This document shows, one piece after another, positions 9,217-17,678 of a stretch of 64,000 bases of DNA. Origin of the DNA: Mycolicibacterium alvei (GTDB lineage: Bacteria; Actinomycetota; Actinomycetes; Mycobacteriales; Mycobacteriaceae); the NCBI RefSeq assembly GCF_010727325.1, contig NZ_AP022565.1, positions 2,108,001 to 2,172,000 on the forward strand, written 5' to 3'. How positions within the stretch are numbered: the first letter of the stretch is position 1; every line of letters begins with the position of its first letter. The notes beneath the pieces are model-generated. The model was not told the DNA's origin, made no database searches, and saw only the letters and a program-made list of their open reading frames with translations. The translations under genes and the position numbers were made by a program.

Positions 9217-10383
9217 CTACCCAGCGGCCTCGACGATGTTGACCATGGTGCGCACGCCGACGCCCAACGCACGCTCGTCGATGTCGAACGTGGGCTGATG
9301 CAGATCAAGTTGCGGCCCTTGCCCGCTCCACACGCCGAGCCGGCCCATGGCGCCGGGCACGTCTTCGAGATACCAGGAGAAGTCCTCGCCGCCGCCGGAC
9401 TGATGCGTGTCGGCGAGCACGTCCGGACCGATGGCCTCGATGGCGTGGGTGAGAATGCGCGTGGATACCTCTTCGTTGACCACCGGCGGCACGCCGCGCC
9501 GGTAGTTGAGGCTGTGCGAGACGTTGAGCGGCGCGAGCAGCGCGGTAACCGCCTCTTCCACAATCGATTCCAGCGTCAGCCAGGTATCGCGACTTGCGGT
9601 GCGGATCGTCCCGGCCAAGGTGCCGATCTGCGGGATCGCGTTGGCGGCCACGCCGGCATTGACCGCACCCCACACCATCACGGTGTCGTGGCGGGGATCG
9701 ATGCGACGGGACAGCACGCCGGGCAACCCCGTGATCAGGGTCCCGAGCCCGTAGACCAGGTCACCGGTCAGGTGTGGCCGGGAGGTGTGCCCGCCCGGCG
9801 AGTGCAGGGTGATCTCGATGGAATCAGCCGCGGAGGTGATCGGTCCGGGCTTGGTGGCCACCTGGCCCACGGCCAGCCGGGGATCGCAGTGCAGCGCGAA
9901 AATCCGGCTCACCCCGGTCAGCACGCCCGCATTGATCGCGTCGATCGCGCCGCCCGGCATCAGTTCCTCGGCCGCCTGGAACAGCAACCGGACCCCGACC
10001 GGCAACTCCGGCACCGAGGTCAGAGCCATCGCTGCGCCCAGCAGCACCGCGGTGTGCGCATCGTGCCCGCACGCATGCGCGACGTTGGGCACCGTCGACG
10101 CATAGGGCGCGCCGGTCCGGTCGGCCATCGGCAAGGCGTCCATGTCCGCACGCAGCGCGATCCGTGGACGATCCTCCGGCCCGAAGTCACACGTCAATCC
10201 GGTGCCACCGGGCAACACTTTGGGGTTCAGCCCGGCCTCGGCCAGGTGGCGGGCCACGAACTCGGTGGTGGCGAACTCCTGACGGCCCAGTTCCGGATGG
10301 GCATGCAGATGACGCCGCCACGACACCATCTCGTCGTAGTTGAGCGACAACCAGCGGGCAGCCGCGTGCTGCAGCACACTCAT
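9217..10383 (-). CDS. amiA1: M20 family amidohydrolase AmiA1
   Basis: A 388-residue metal-dependent amidohydrolase/peptidase of the M20D family, which hydrolyses N-acyl amino acids or related amides in the cytoplasm. Metal-binding motifs are visible: HAHPELGRQEF (26-36), the CGHDAH motif (105-110) and the general-base pair E139-E140. A small dimerisation domain occupies the middle and the C-terminal part supplies further metal ligands. The ATG overlaps the amiB1 stop by four bases, so both are translated together. The pair equals Rv3305c-Rv3306c. The natural substrate is not established. Confidence 0.9.
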   Translation of the reverse strand: MSVLQHAAARWLSLNYDEMVSWRRHLHAHPELGRQEFATTEFVARHLAEAGLNPKVLPGGTGLTCDFGPEDRPRIALRADMDALPMADRTGAPYASTVPNVAHACGHDAHTAVLLGAAMALTSVPELPVGVRLLFQAAEELMPGGAIDAINAGVLTGVSRIFALHCDPRLAVGQVATKPGPITSAADSIEITLHSPGGHTSRPHLTGDLVYGLGTLITGLPGVLSRRIDPRHDTVMVWGAVNAGVAANAIPQIGTLAGTIRTASRDTWLTLESIVEEAVTALLAPLNVSHSLNYRRGVPPVVNEEVSTRILTHAIEAIGPDVLADTHQSGGGEDFSWYLEDVPGAMGRLGVWSGQGPQLDLHQPTFDIDERALGVGVRTMVNIVEAAG

Positions 10384-11564
10384 GATGCCCGCCTCCGCTG
10401 CAGTGCCTCCAGCACCCGGTCCCGCTGCGCAGGCGTCTCTGCCAGCTGAACCACACTGCGGGCCAACATGATTGCACCTTCCAGCACGGCAGCATCCGCG
10501 CCCGGACCCGCCGCTGCGGCGGTGAAGGCCGGTTGGTGGATCGTCGCGCCACCCGAGTCGATGCCGATCACCGGATGAATGCCGGGCATCACCTGGCTGA
10601 TGTTGCCCATGTCGGTACTGCCCAGTGGCACACTTGCCTCCACGTTCTCCGGCAGCGGGTTACGGCCCAGGCGCAGCATCTCGGCGCGGATGGTCTGCGA
10701 GAGCCAGGGATCGGGCACCATCTCGGCGTACGGCGGGGCAATCTCGGTGGTCTGGTGCTCACACCCCGTCGCCAGCGCTCCGGCCGAAAAACAGCCGGCC
10801 ATCCGGCCCTCAAGCTCGCGCAGCGCCGCCATGTCGGTGGCCCGCATGGTGTAGCGCATCTCGGCCCGGCCGGGGATGACGTTGGCGGCCTGCCCGCCGT
10901 GGGTGACGATGCCGTGGACCATCTGCCCCGGCATGAGCTGCTGGCGCAGCAGGCCGATGGCGACCTGCGCGACGGTGACCGCGTCGCCGGCATTGACGCC
11001 CAGATAGGGCGCCACGGCGGCGTGCGATTCCCGGCCGGTGTAGTTCACGGTCACCTCGGAAAGCGCCAGCGAGCGGGCGGCGGCGATGTCCACCGGTCCG
11101 GGATGCAGCATGACCGTCGCGGCGATGTCGTCGAACACACCGGCGTCGAGCAGCAAGATCTTTCCGCCACCGAGTTCCTCGGCCGGGGTACCGATGAGCA
11201 CAACGGTCAGGCCCAGTTCGTCGGCGACGTCGGCAAGAGCCAGCGCGGTGCCGACGGCCGAGGCCGCGATGATGTTGTGCCCGCAGGCGTGCCCGATGTC
11301 GGGCAGCGCGTCGTACTCCGCGCAGATCCCGATGACGAGCGGGCCGTTGCCGTAGGAGGCCCGGAATGCGGTGTCCAGCCCGCCGGCAGCCGGGGTGATC
11401 TCGAATCCGTACTCGGCCACCAGCGCCTGCGTCTTGGCGCAGCTGGCATGCTCGGCGAAGGCCAACTCCGGCTCGGCGTGGATCGAGCGGGAGAGCGCGA
11501 TGAGGTCGCCACGACGCCGGTTGACGGCTTCCTCGACGCTCAGCGAGGCGGTGGCAGACGGCAT
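10380..11564 (-). CDS. amiB1: M20 family amidohydrolase AmiB1
   Basis: A 394-residue M20 peptidase-family amidohydrolase, paralogous to its downstream neighbour amiA1. [12 protein letters not shown] (29-39) and ACGHN (93-97) mark the metal site, and [10 protein letters not shown] carries the catalytic Glu pair. The motif is CGHN rather than CGHD, a known variant in the AmiB/p-aminobenzoyl-glutamate hydrolase-like branch. It is first in the two-gene operon and divergent from deoD across 47 bases. The order equals Rv3306c in M. tuberculosis. Substrate unknown; the name amidase B1 is historical. Confidence 0.9.
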   Translation of the reverse strand: MPSATASLSVEEAVNRRRGDLIALSRSIHAEPELAFAEHASCAKTQALVAEYGFEITPAAGGLDTAFRASYGNGPLVIGICAEYDALPDIGHACGHNIIAASAVGTALALADVADELGLTVVLIGTPAEELGGGKILLLDAGVFDDIAATVMLHPGPVDIAAARSLALSEVTVNYTGRESHAAVAPYLGVNAGDAVTVAQVAIGLLRQQLMPGQMVHGIVTHGGQAANVIPGRAEMRYTMRATDMAALRELEGRMAGCFSAGALATGCEHQTTEIAPPYAEMVPDPWLSQTIRAEMLRLGRNPLPENVEASVPLGSTDMGNISQVMPGIHPVIGIDSGGATIHQPAFTAAAAGPGADAAVLEGAIMLARSVVQLAETPAQRDRVLEALQRRRAS

Positions 11565-11611
11565 CCTCGCAGTATCTCACTGCCCGCTACCGGCGGTTAA
11601 GCTCGCCTATC

Positions 11612-12403
11612 GTGACCGATCCCCAGGCATCCAGCCAGGCAGCCGCCGCCATTGCCGAGCGGACGGGCGTCGAACGCCACGATGTCGCGGTCGTGCTCGG
11701 CTCGGGCTGGGCACCCGCGGTGGCCGAGCTGGGCGAGGCGCGGGCCACGGTACCGATGGCCGATCTCCCCGGCTTCACCCCGCCCAGTGCCGCCGGGCAC
11801 GGCGGCCAGGTGCACTCGGTGCGCATCGGGGATCACCAGGTGTTGGTGCTGGCCGGGCGCATCCATGCCTATGAGGGCCACGACCTGCAACATGTGGTGC
11901 ATCCGGTCCGGACCGCGGCGGCCGCCGGTGTGTCCACCGTGGTGCTCACCAATGCCGCAGGCGGACTGCGCGCCGAGTATCAGGTGGGTCAGCCGGTGCT
12001 GATCAGTGATCACCTCAATCTCACGGCACGGTCTCCGCTGGTCGGCGCGCAGTTTGTCGATCTGGTCGACGCCTACTCCCCCACCCTGCGGGCGCTGGCC
12101 CGCGAGATCGAGCCGTCCCTGGCCGAGGGCGTCTACGCCGGGCTGCCCGGACCGCACTACGAGACCCCGGCCGAGATCAGGATGCTGCGCACCCTGGGCG
12201 CCGACCTGGTCGGCATGTCGACGGTGCACGAGACGATCGCCGCCCGGGCCGCGGGTCTGCAGGTGCTGGGCATCTCGATGGTGACCAACCTGGCCGCGGG
12301 AATGACGGGTGAGCCGCTCAGCCACGCCGAGGTGCTCGAGGCCGGGCGTCGGTCCGCGACCCGGATGGGTTCCCTGTTGGCATCGGTGATCGCGCGGCTC
12401 TGA
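11612..12403 (+). CDS. deoD: purine nucleoside phosphorylase
   Basis: A 263-residue trimeric-type purine nucleoside phosphorylase (PNP/MTAP family), which cleaves inosine or guanosine with phosphate to give the free base and ribose 1-phosphate. Phosphate-binding GSGW (30-33), [10 protein letters not shown] (82-91), the base-binding [16 protein letters not shown] near 173-188 and the MSTVHET segment are all present. The length suits the family. It is the first of a deoD-pmmB pair (34-base gap); the latter can process the sugar phosphates made. Position equals Rv3307. Confidence 0.93.
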   Translation: MTDPQASSQAAAAIAERTGVERHDVAVVLGSGWAPAVAELGEARATVPMADLPGFTPPSAAGHGGQVHSVRIGDHQVLVLAGRIHAYEGHDLQHVVHPVRTAAAAGVSTVVLTNAAGGLRAEYQVGQPVLISDHLNLTARSPLVGAQFVDLVDAYSPTLRALAREIEPSLAEGVYAGLPGPHYETPAEIRMLRTLGADLVGMSTVHETIAARAAGLQVLGISMVTNLAAGMTGEPLSHAEVLEAGRRSATRMGSLLASVIARL

Positions 12404-12437
12404 CCCGCCATGCCCGAGAACCGGGCACACTTGGGTC

Positions 12438-14054
12438 ATGACCTCCATCGGGACCGATGCCGCCGATTGGATCGCACATGACCCCGACCCACACACCGCA
12501 GCCGAACTGGCCGCGTGCAGTCCCGAAGAGCTCGACCGCCGCTTCAGCCATCCGCTGACCTTCGGCACGGCCGGTCTACGCGGCCCGCTGCGGGGCGGGC
12601 CCGACGCGATGAACCTGGCCGTCGTCGTCCGCACCACCTGGGCGCTGGCCCAGGTGCTCAAGGACAGAGGCCTGGGCGGGTCGCACGTGGTGGTGGGCCG
12701 CGATGCGCGGCACCGCTCCGACGAGTTCGCCCTGGCGGCCGCCGAAGTCCTTGCTGCCGAAGGCTTCCAGGTTGTTCTCATGATGGCCGCGGTCCCGACG
12801 CCGGTGGTCGCCTATACGGTTCGGCACCTACCTGCCGTGGCCGGTATCCAGATCACCGCATCGCACAATCCGCCGACGGACAACGGCTACAAGGTGTTTC
12901 TCGACGGTGGCATGCAGATCATCTCCCCCGCCGACCGGGAGATCGAGGCCGCGGCGGCCCGGGCGCCGCATGCCGACGAAATCCCCAGGGCCGCAGTGGA
13001 GACCGGTGGGCGCCAGCAGATATACGGTTACCTGGAGCGGGCCGCCCGGGTACGTCGCAGCACCGGCTCGGTGCGGGTGGCGCTGACCCCGCTGCACGGG
13101 GTCGGCGGCGAGTACGCCCTTGATGCCCTGGCCCTGGCCGGATTCGACGACGTGCACGTGGTCGAGGAACAGTTCAACCCCGACCCGAACTTCCCCACGG
13201 TCAGCTTCCCCAATCCCGAGGAGCCGGGTGCGGTCGACCTGCTGCTGGCCCTGGCCGACGACGTCGACGCCGAGATCGCGATCGCCCTGGACCCCGATGC
13301 CGACCGGTGCGCCGTCGGGGTGCCCGGACCGGATGGCTGGCAGATGCTCACCGGTGACGAAACCGGCTGGCTGCTGGGCGATTACATCCTGTCTCAGCTC
13401 GAACCCGGCCCGGTCAGCGAGGCCGCCCTGGTAGCCAGTACCGTGGTGTCCTCGCGGATGCTGGCCGCCATCGCGGCGGCGCACGGCGCCCAGCACGCCG
13501 AAACCCTCACCGGATTCAAGTGGCTGGCCCGCGCCGAGTCCCCCGGCAACACCCTGGTCTACGCCTACGAGGAGGCGATCGGGCATTGCGCCGACCCGGC
13601 CTCGGTCCGCGACAAGGACGGCATCACCGCCGCGATCCTGGCCGCCGACCTGACTGCGGCGCTGCGCGATCAGGGCCGCACCCTGCTAGATGCCCTCGAT
13701 GCCCTGGCCACGGTGCACGGCGTGCACGTGACGGGGGCGGTCACCCGCCTCGTCGACGACGCCGGTGCCGCCATGACCCGGCTACGCGAGGCCCTACCGA
13801 CAGAACTGGGCGGCATCGCGGTGAACGCCGAGGATCTGCTGGATCGGCGGGGACAGCAACGAACCGATGCGCTGATCTTCACCGGCGACGACGCCGGGAC
13901 CTCCGTTCGGGTGGTGGTGCGCCCGTCGGGAACCGAACCGAAACTCAAGTCCTACACCGAGGTTCGTTGTGCGCCGACCGACGATCTGGATACGGCGCGG
14001 GCCCACGCCCAGAAGGTGAGCCAGAACCTCGCCGACGCCGCTTCCCGCTGGTAG
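12438..14054 (+). CDS. pmmB: phospho-sugar mutase PmmB
   Basis: A 538-residue alpha-D-phosphohexomutase, interconverting sugar 1- and 6- (or 5-) phosphates. The catalytic serine lies in ITASHNPPTDNGYK (S142), the Mg site is DPDADRC near 285, and the sugar-binding loop is YEEAIGHC near 380; the C-terminal phosphate-binding VRPSGTEPKLK is intact. The M. tuberculosis orthologue Rv3308 is named phosphomannomutase, yet the closest families also include phosphopentomutase activity, which would fit beside deoD, because PNP makes pentose 1-phosphates. That second reading is inference. Confidence 0.9.
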   Translation: MTSIGTDAADWIAHDPDPHTAAELAACSPEELDRRFSHPLTFGTAGLRGPLRGGPDAMNLAVVVRTTWALAQVLKDRGLGGSHVVVGRDARHRSDEFALAAAEVLAAEGFQVVLMMAAVPTPVVAYTVRHLPAVAGIQITASHNPPTDNGYKVFLDGGMQIISPADREIEAAAARAPHADEIPRAAVETGGRQQIYGYLERAARVRRSTGSVRVALTPLHGVGGEYALDALALAGFDDVHVVEEQFNPDPNFPTVSFPNPEEPGAVDLLLALADDVDAEIAIALDPDADRCAVGVPGPDGWQMLTGDETGWLLGDYILSQLEPGPVSEAALVASTVVSSRMLAAIAAAHGAQHAETLTGFKWLARAESPGNTLVYAYEEAIGHCADPASVRDKDGITAAILAADLTAALRDQGRTLLDALDALATVHGVHVTGAVTRLVDDAGAAMTRLREALPTELGGIAVNAEDLLDRRGQQRTDALIFTGDDAGTSVRVVVRPSGTEPKLKSYTEVRCAPTDDLDTARAHAQKVSQNLADAASRW

Positions 14055-14058
14055 TGCC

Positions 14059-14682
14059 TCAGCGCGGGCCGAACTGACGGTCCCCGGCATCACCGAGACC
14101 CGGGACGATGTAGGCGATCTCGTTGAGGCCCTCGTCGATGGTCGCGGTGATCAACCGCATATCGGGGGCGACCTTCTCGATCGCGGCGATCCCCTGTGGC
14201 GCGCACACCACACACACCGCGGTGATGTCGTCGGCATTGCGGTCCTGCAACAGGGTGATGGTGTGGGCCATCGACCCGCCGGTCGCCAGCATCGGGTCGA
14301 GCACGAAAACCGACCGTGCACTCAGATCGTCGGGCAACGACGCCAGGTAGGGCGTCGGCTGGTGCGTCGTCTCGTCGCGCGCCATCCCGACGAAGCCGAC
14401 CTGCGCCTCCGGGATCAGGGCATGCGCCTGGTCCACCATCCCGAGCCCGGCCCGCAACACCGGCACCAATAGCGGCGGGTTGGCCAACCGCGACCCGGTG
14501 GTATCGGTCACCGGTGTGCGCACCGTGATCTGTTCGCAGGCCGCGTCACGGGTCGCCTCGTACACCAGCATCATCGTCAGATCGCGCAGCGCGGCACGGA
14601 ACCCTGCGTTGTCGGTCCGCTCGTCTCGCAGGGTGGTCAGCCGAGCGGCGGCCAGGGGGTGGTCGACGACGCGGACATCCAT
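14059..14682 (-). CDS. upp: uracil phosphoribosyltransferase
   Basis: A 207-residue phosphoribosyltransferase converting uracil and PRPP to UMP in pyrimidine salvage. The PRPP loop [15 protein letters not shown] is at 127-141 and the uracil-binding C-terminus [17 protein letters not shown] is complete. It is convergent with pmmB (stops four bases apart) and divergent from an ECF sigma gene. Position matches Rv3309c. It completes a salvage neighbourhood with deoD, add, deoA and cdd within 10 kb. Confidence 0.95.
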   Translation of the reverse strand: MDVRVVDHPLAAARLTTLRDERTDNAGFRAALRDLTMMLVYEATRDAACEQITVRTPVTDTTGSRLANPPLLVPVLRAGLGMVDQAHALIPEAQVGFVGMARDETTHQPTPYLASLPDDLSARSVFVLDPMLATGGSMAHTITLLQDRNADDITAVCVVCAPQGIAAIEKVAPDMRLITATIDEGLNEIAYIVPGLGDAGDRQFGPR

Positions 14683-14830
14683 GCGCTGACCTTAATGGTC
14701 GGCGCCGCCCCCACGCAGGTCTATCCGGTGTCCACGCCACGGACCACGGATTCTCAAGGGTCCGCTACGCGGTGTCGCGGATCAGGCTGAGGTGACGTTC
14801 GTCCTTGTCCCCGACCCCGGAGTTCTGATC

Positions 14831-15397
14831 ATGCCGACAGCCGCAGCCGCCCCGCCGACCGATGCTGTGCTGGCGGTGCGGTTCGTGCACGAGGCGATGC
14901 CGTTCCACCCGGTTCTGCTGCGTACCGCGCGCCGGCTGACGCACAGCCAGGCCGATGCCGAGGATCTCGTGCAGGACACCCTGATGAACGCCTACACCGG
15001 TTTCCATCGGTTCGAACCGGGCACCAACCTGCGGGCCTGGCTGTTCCGCATCTTGCACAACCGGTGGATCAGCACGCATCGGATGAAACAGCGCCGTCCC
15101 GACACGTTTGCGGTCCCAGAGTTCACCGACTGCGACATGTTCGGCAGCGCAGGCCATTCCGTGACCGCGGAGCGCTCCGCCGAGGAGTGTGCGCTCGACC
15201 TGTTCTGCGACGACCGGATCCGCGATGCGGTGCTGATGCTGCCCGAGGGCTTCCGAACGGTGTTGTACTACGCCGACATCGAGGGCTTCACGTATGCCGA
15301 AACCGCCGCGCGCATGGAAATCCCCCTGGGAACCGTCATGTCACGCATCGCGCGGAGCCGCGAACGCCTGCGGGCCGCGTTGACCAACATCGCCTGA
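14831..15397 (+). CDS. ECF RNA polymerase sigma factor (SigH/SigR-like)
   Basis: A 188-residue extracytoplasmic-function sigma factor. Sigma2 spans about 25-90 with the core-binding DAEDLVQDTLMNAY and promoter-melting NLRAWLFRILHNRWI; sigma4 spans about 130-185 with the HTH MEIPLGTVMSRIARSRERLR. The ATG at 14831 is chosen since GGAG lies eight bases before it; an upstream in-frame GTG (14792) has no good site. The sequence resembles SigH/SigR of the oxidative-stress class, but no zinc-binding anti-sigma gene follows; instead an SDR gene starts 19 bases downstream. Its regulation is therefore unclear. Confidence 0.88.
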   Translation: MPTAAAAPPTDAVLAVRFVHEAMPFHPVLLRTARRLTHSQADAEDLVQDTLMNAYTGFHRFEPGTNLRAWLFRILHNRWISTHRMKQRRPDTFAVPEFTDCDMFGSAGHSVTAERSAEECALDLFCDDRIRDAVLMLPEGFRTVLYYADIEGFTYAETAARMEIPLGTVMSRIARSRERLRAALTNIA

Positions 15398-15416
15398 CGA
15401 ACAACGAGAGGACACA

Positions 15417-16154
15417 ATGAAATCCGAATCGACAGAACTCGACGGATACCGCGCGCTGGTCACCGGGGGCACCGCGGGTATTGGCCTGGCCTGCGCCGAC
15501 CTGCTGGCCCGGGCGGGCGCGGCAGTGACCGTCACCGGAAGAGATGAACAACGCGGACGGGACGCCGCAACCGCACTCGGTCGCGACGTCCGGTTCGTCA
15601 GCGCCGACCTCGCCGACCTGGATTCGGTGCGATCTCTCGCGCAACACTGCGATCAGCTCGACATCCTGGTCAACAATGCGGCCGCGTTTCCCGGTGCGCT
15701 CACCGTCGACCAGGACGTCGCCTCCTTCGAGCAGACTTTCGACACCAATGTGCGAGGCACGTATTTCCTGGTGGCCCAACTGGTCGGCGGCATGCTCGAA
15801 CGCGGGCGCGGCAGCATCGTCAACGTCACCTCGATGGTGGCGTCGAAAGGGGTGCCCGGCGCCTCGACCTACAGCGCGTCCAAGGCCGCCGTCGAATCGC
15901 TGACCCGCACCTGGGCTGCCGAATTCGGTTCCGGCGGGGTACGAGTCAACAGTGTGGCGCCGGGGCCCACCCGGACCGAAGGCGTCGAAGCCCAATGGGG
16001 CGACACCAACGAGGAACTCGGCCGTGCCCTGCCACTCGGCCGCACGGCCACGCCTGAGGAGATCGCCCACGCGGTGCTGTTCCTGTGTTCACCGCGGGCG
16101 GCATTCATCACCGGTTCGACGTTGCACGCCGACGGCGGCGGTACCGCCATCTGA
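15417..16154 (+). CDS. SDR family oxidoreductase
   Basis: A 245-residue classical short-chain dehydrogenase/reductase using NAD(P). The cofactor motif TGGTAGIG is at 16-23, NNA at 87-89, and the catalytic S139, Y152-x3-K156 are intact; the C-terminal IAHAVLFLCSPRAAFITGSTLHADGG is typical of 3-oxoacyl-ACP-reductase-like enzymes. A GAGAGGA site precedes the ATG. It follows the ECF sigma factor closely and is probably co-transcribed, so it may be a stress-induced carbonyl reductase. The substrate is not identifiable. Confidence 0.88.
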   Translation: MKSESTELDGYRALVTGGTAGIGLACADLLARAGAAVTVTGRDEQRGRDAATALGRDVRFVSADLADLDSVRSLAQHCDQLDILVNNAAAFPGALTVDQDVASFEQTFDTNVRGTYFLVAQLVGGMLERGRGSIVNVTSMVASKGVPGASTYSASKAAVESLTRTWAAEFGSGGVRVNSVAPGPTRTEGVEAQWGDTNEELGRALPLGRTATPEEIAHAVLFLCSPRAAFITGSTLHADGGGTAI

Positions 16155-16205
16155 ACGGGACGGCAGTCGAGGGAACCGATCGGGAACCGCCGACGTCCTA
16201 ATCCC

Positions 16206-16511
16206 ATGACCGCCGACACCCTGCGCGCCGACAGCGCTGCCATCGACACCCTCGGCCGCGCCTTCGACGCACATGCCGCCGATCTGAGCGCTGTGGCCGC
16301 AACCCTGCGGTCGATGCCCTCACCGGGAGTCGCCCTGGGTCCGATCGGCGAACGGTTCGTGACCGCGTTCACCGAGTCCGTCGGCACGCACTGCGGTGCG
16401 GTCGCCGCTCTCGGAGCCCGAATCGGCGCCGGTGCCGTCAGCGCGGGTGTCACCGCCGCCGGCTACGACGTGGCCGGTCAACGGGCCGCTCGGCTGCTGC
16501 CGCGGGTGTAG
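16206..16511 (+). CDS. EspC-like type VII secretion target protein
   Basis: A 101-residue helical, alanine-rich protein resembling the EspC/DUF2580 type VII secretion target family. It starts with TADTLRADSAAIDTLG and is predicted as two long helices, as in ESX substrates. No signal peptide is present. It ends three bases before the NlpC/P60 gene start, so the pair is one transcription unit. EspC-like proteins are often exported with a larger partner, suggesting this one pairs with the peptidase. A YxxxD/E signal is not clear in its C-terminal tail (AAGYDVAGQRAAR), so the export route remains inferred. Confidence 0.75.
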   Translation: MTADTLRADSAAIDTLGRAFDAHAADLSAVAATLRSMPSPGVALGPIGERFVTAFTESVGTHCGAVAALGARIGAGAVSAGVTAAGYDVAGQRAARLLPRV

Positions 16512-16513
16512 CC

Positions 16514-17617
16514 GTGCCCGCCTCCGCCATCACCCTCGCCGCGCCGCTGTATGAGCTGCGGGATCTGGTGGGCAGCGGTTGGCCTGCGCGCGACCCGGTC
16601 GCGACGGTGCTGGACGAGGCGCATACCGCGCTGTCGGATATCGCTACGGGTCTCGGACGATCGTGGGACCGGGCCGCGGCCGACTGGTCCGGTACCGCCG
16701 CGACTGCGGCGGCGGACTTCACCGCAGCCACCGCCGCGGAAGTGGCCGGCCTGGCCGACCGGGCACAGGCGCTGAGCGCCGCGGCCGGGCAGGCGGGCTC
16801 GGCCGTGGCCGAGGCGAGGTCTCGGCTACAGGCGATCATCGACCGCTTCGAGGAACGCGCTGCGGCACTGGCTCCCCATCTGGACGAGCCGGGGGTGGCC
16901 CGGGAGTTGAACGCCCAGGCGCAACGCGCGATTGCCGAGGCCTCGGCCGTCGTCGAGGAACTACGCGCCGACCTGGACCGTCAGGCCGGTGCGGTCACCG
17001 CTGCTGCCACCGCCCCGGCCGCCGGTTTACCGCCGGCGGCCGGGATGCAGCCGAGCGTGGCGGGGTTCTCGGCGGGCTCGGGCGGCCTCCCGCCGGCCTC
17101 GTCGGGGTTGTCCGGTGGCGCACCGCTGAGCGGTTGGAGTGGCGGCGCGGACCTCCCGACCGCATCGGGCTCGGATCGCTCCGAGGCCGCAGTCGGGTTG
17201 AGCGACCCCGGTATGTTCGGCGAGGGGGTGGCGGTGCGGTTGCCCGACGGCAGCACGGCAACGGCGCCCAATGGTGTGGCGGCCAGCGCGGTACGGCACG
17301 CGTTGACCCAGTTGGGGGTGCCCTACCGGTGGGGCGGCACCACACCGGGCGTGGGCCTGGACTGCAGCGGGTTGACCCAATGGGCCTATCACGAAGCCGG
17401 ACTGGATATTCCGCGGCTGGCGCAGGAGCAGGACATCGGCAAAGCGGTCTCGGCGGGGACGCTGCGCCCGGGTGACCTGGCGGTATGGGACGGCCATGTC
17501 GCCATGATCGTCGGCGAGAACACGATGATCGAGGCAGGTGACCCGGTGAAACTGTCGCCCATCCGAACGACGAATGCCGGTCAGGGCTTTCAGGGTTTCT
17601 GGCGGCCCACGGTGTGA
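16514..17617 (+). CDS. NlpC/P60 peptidoglycan hydrolase with WXG100-like N-terminus
   Basis: A 367-residue protein of two parts. Residues 1-160 are helical with a WSG turn (58-60), like ESX WXG100 proteins; 160-250 is a Gly/Pro/Ser/Ala linker; 255-367 is an NlpC/P60 domain with catalytic C284 in LDCSGL and H328 in WDGHVAMIVG. Such domains cut D-Glu-mDAP bonds in peptidoglycan stems. There is no Sec signal, so export through a type VII system with the EspC-like partner just upstream is likely. It resembles Rv0024-type p60 proteins in the catalytic part. Confidence 0.85.
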   Translation: MPASAITLAAPLYELRDLVGSGWPARDPVATVLDEAHTALSDIATGLGRSWDRAAADWSGTAATAAADFTAATAAEVAGLADRAQALSAAAGQAGSAVAEARSRLQAIIDRFEERAAALAPHLDEPGVARELNAQAQRAIAEASAVVEELRADLDRQAGAVTAAATAPAAGLPPAAGMQPSVAGFSAGSGGLPPASSGLSGGAPLSGWSGGADLPTASGSDRSEAAVGLSDPGMFGEGVAVRLPDGSTATAPNGVAASAVRHALTQLGVPYRWGGTTPGVGLDCSGLTQWAYHEAGLDIPRLAQEQDIGKAVSAGTLRPGDLAVWDGHVAMIVGENTMIEAGDPVKLSPIRTTNAGQGFQGFWRPTV

Positions 17618-17678
17618 TCGGCCCCCGAACCGGAGACAACCTGACTGGCGTCGGAAGCGCCCCACTAGGCTGTGCCGC

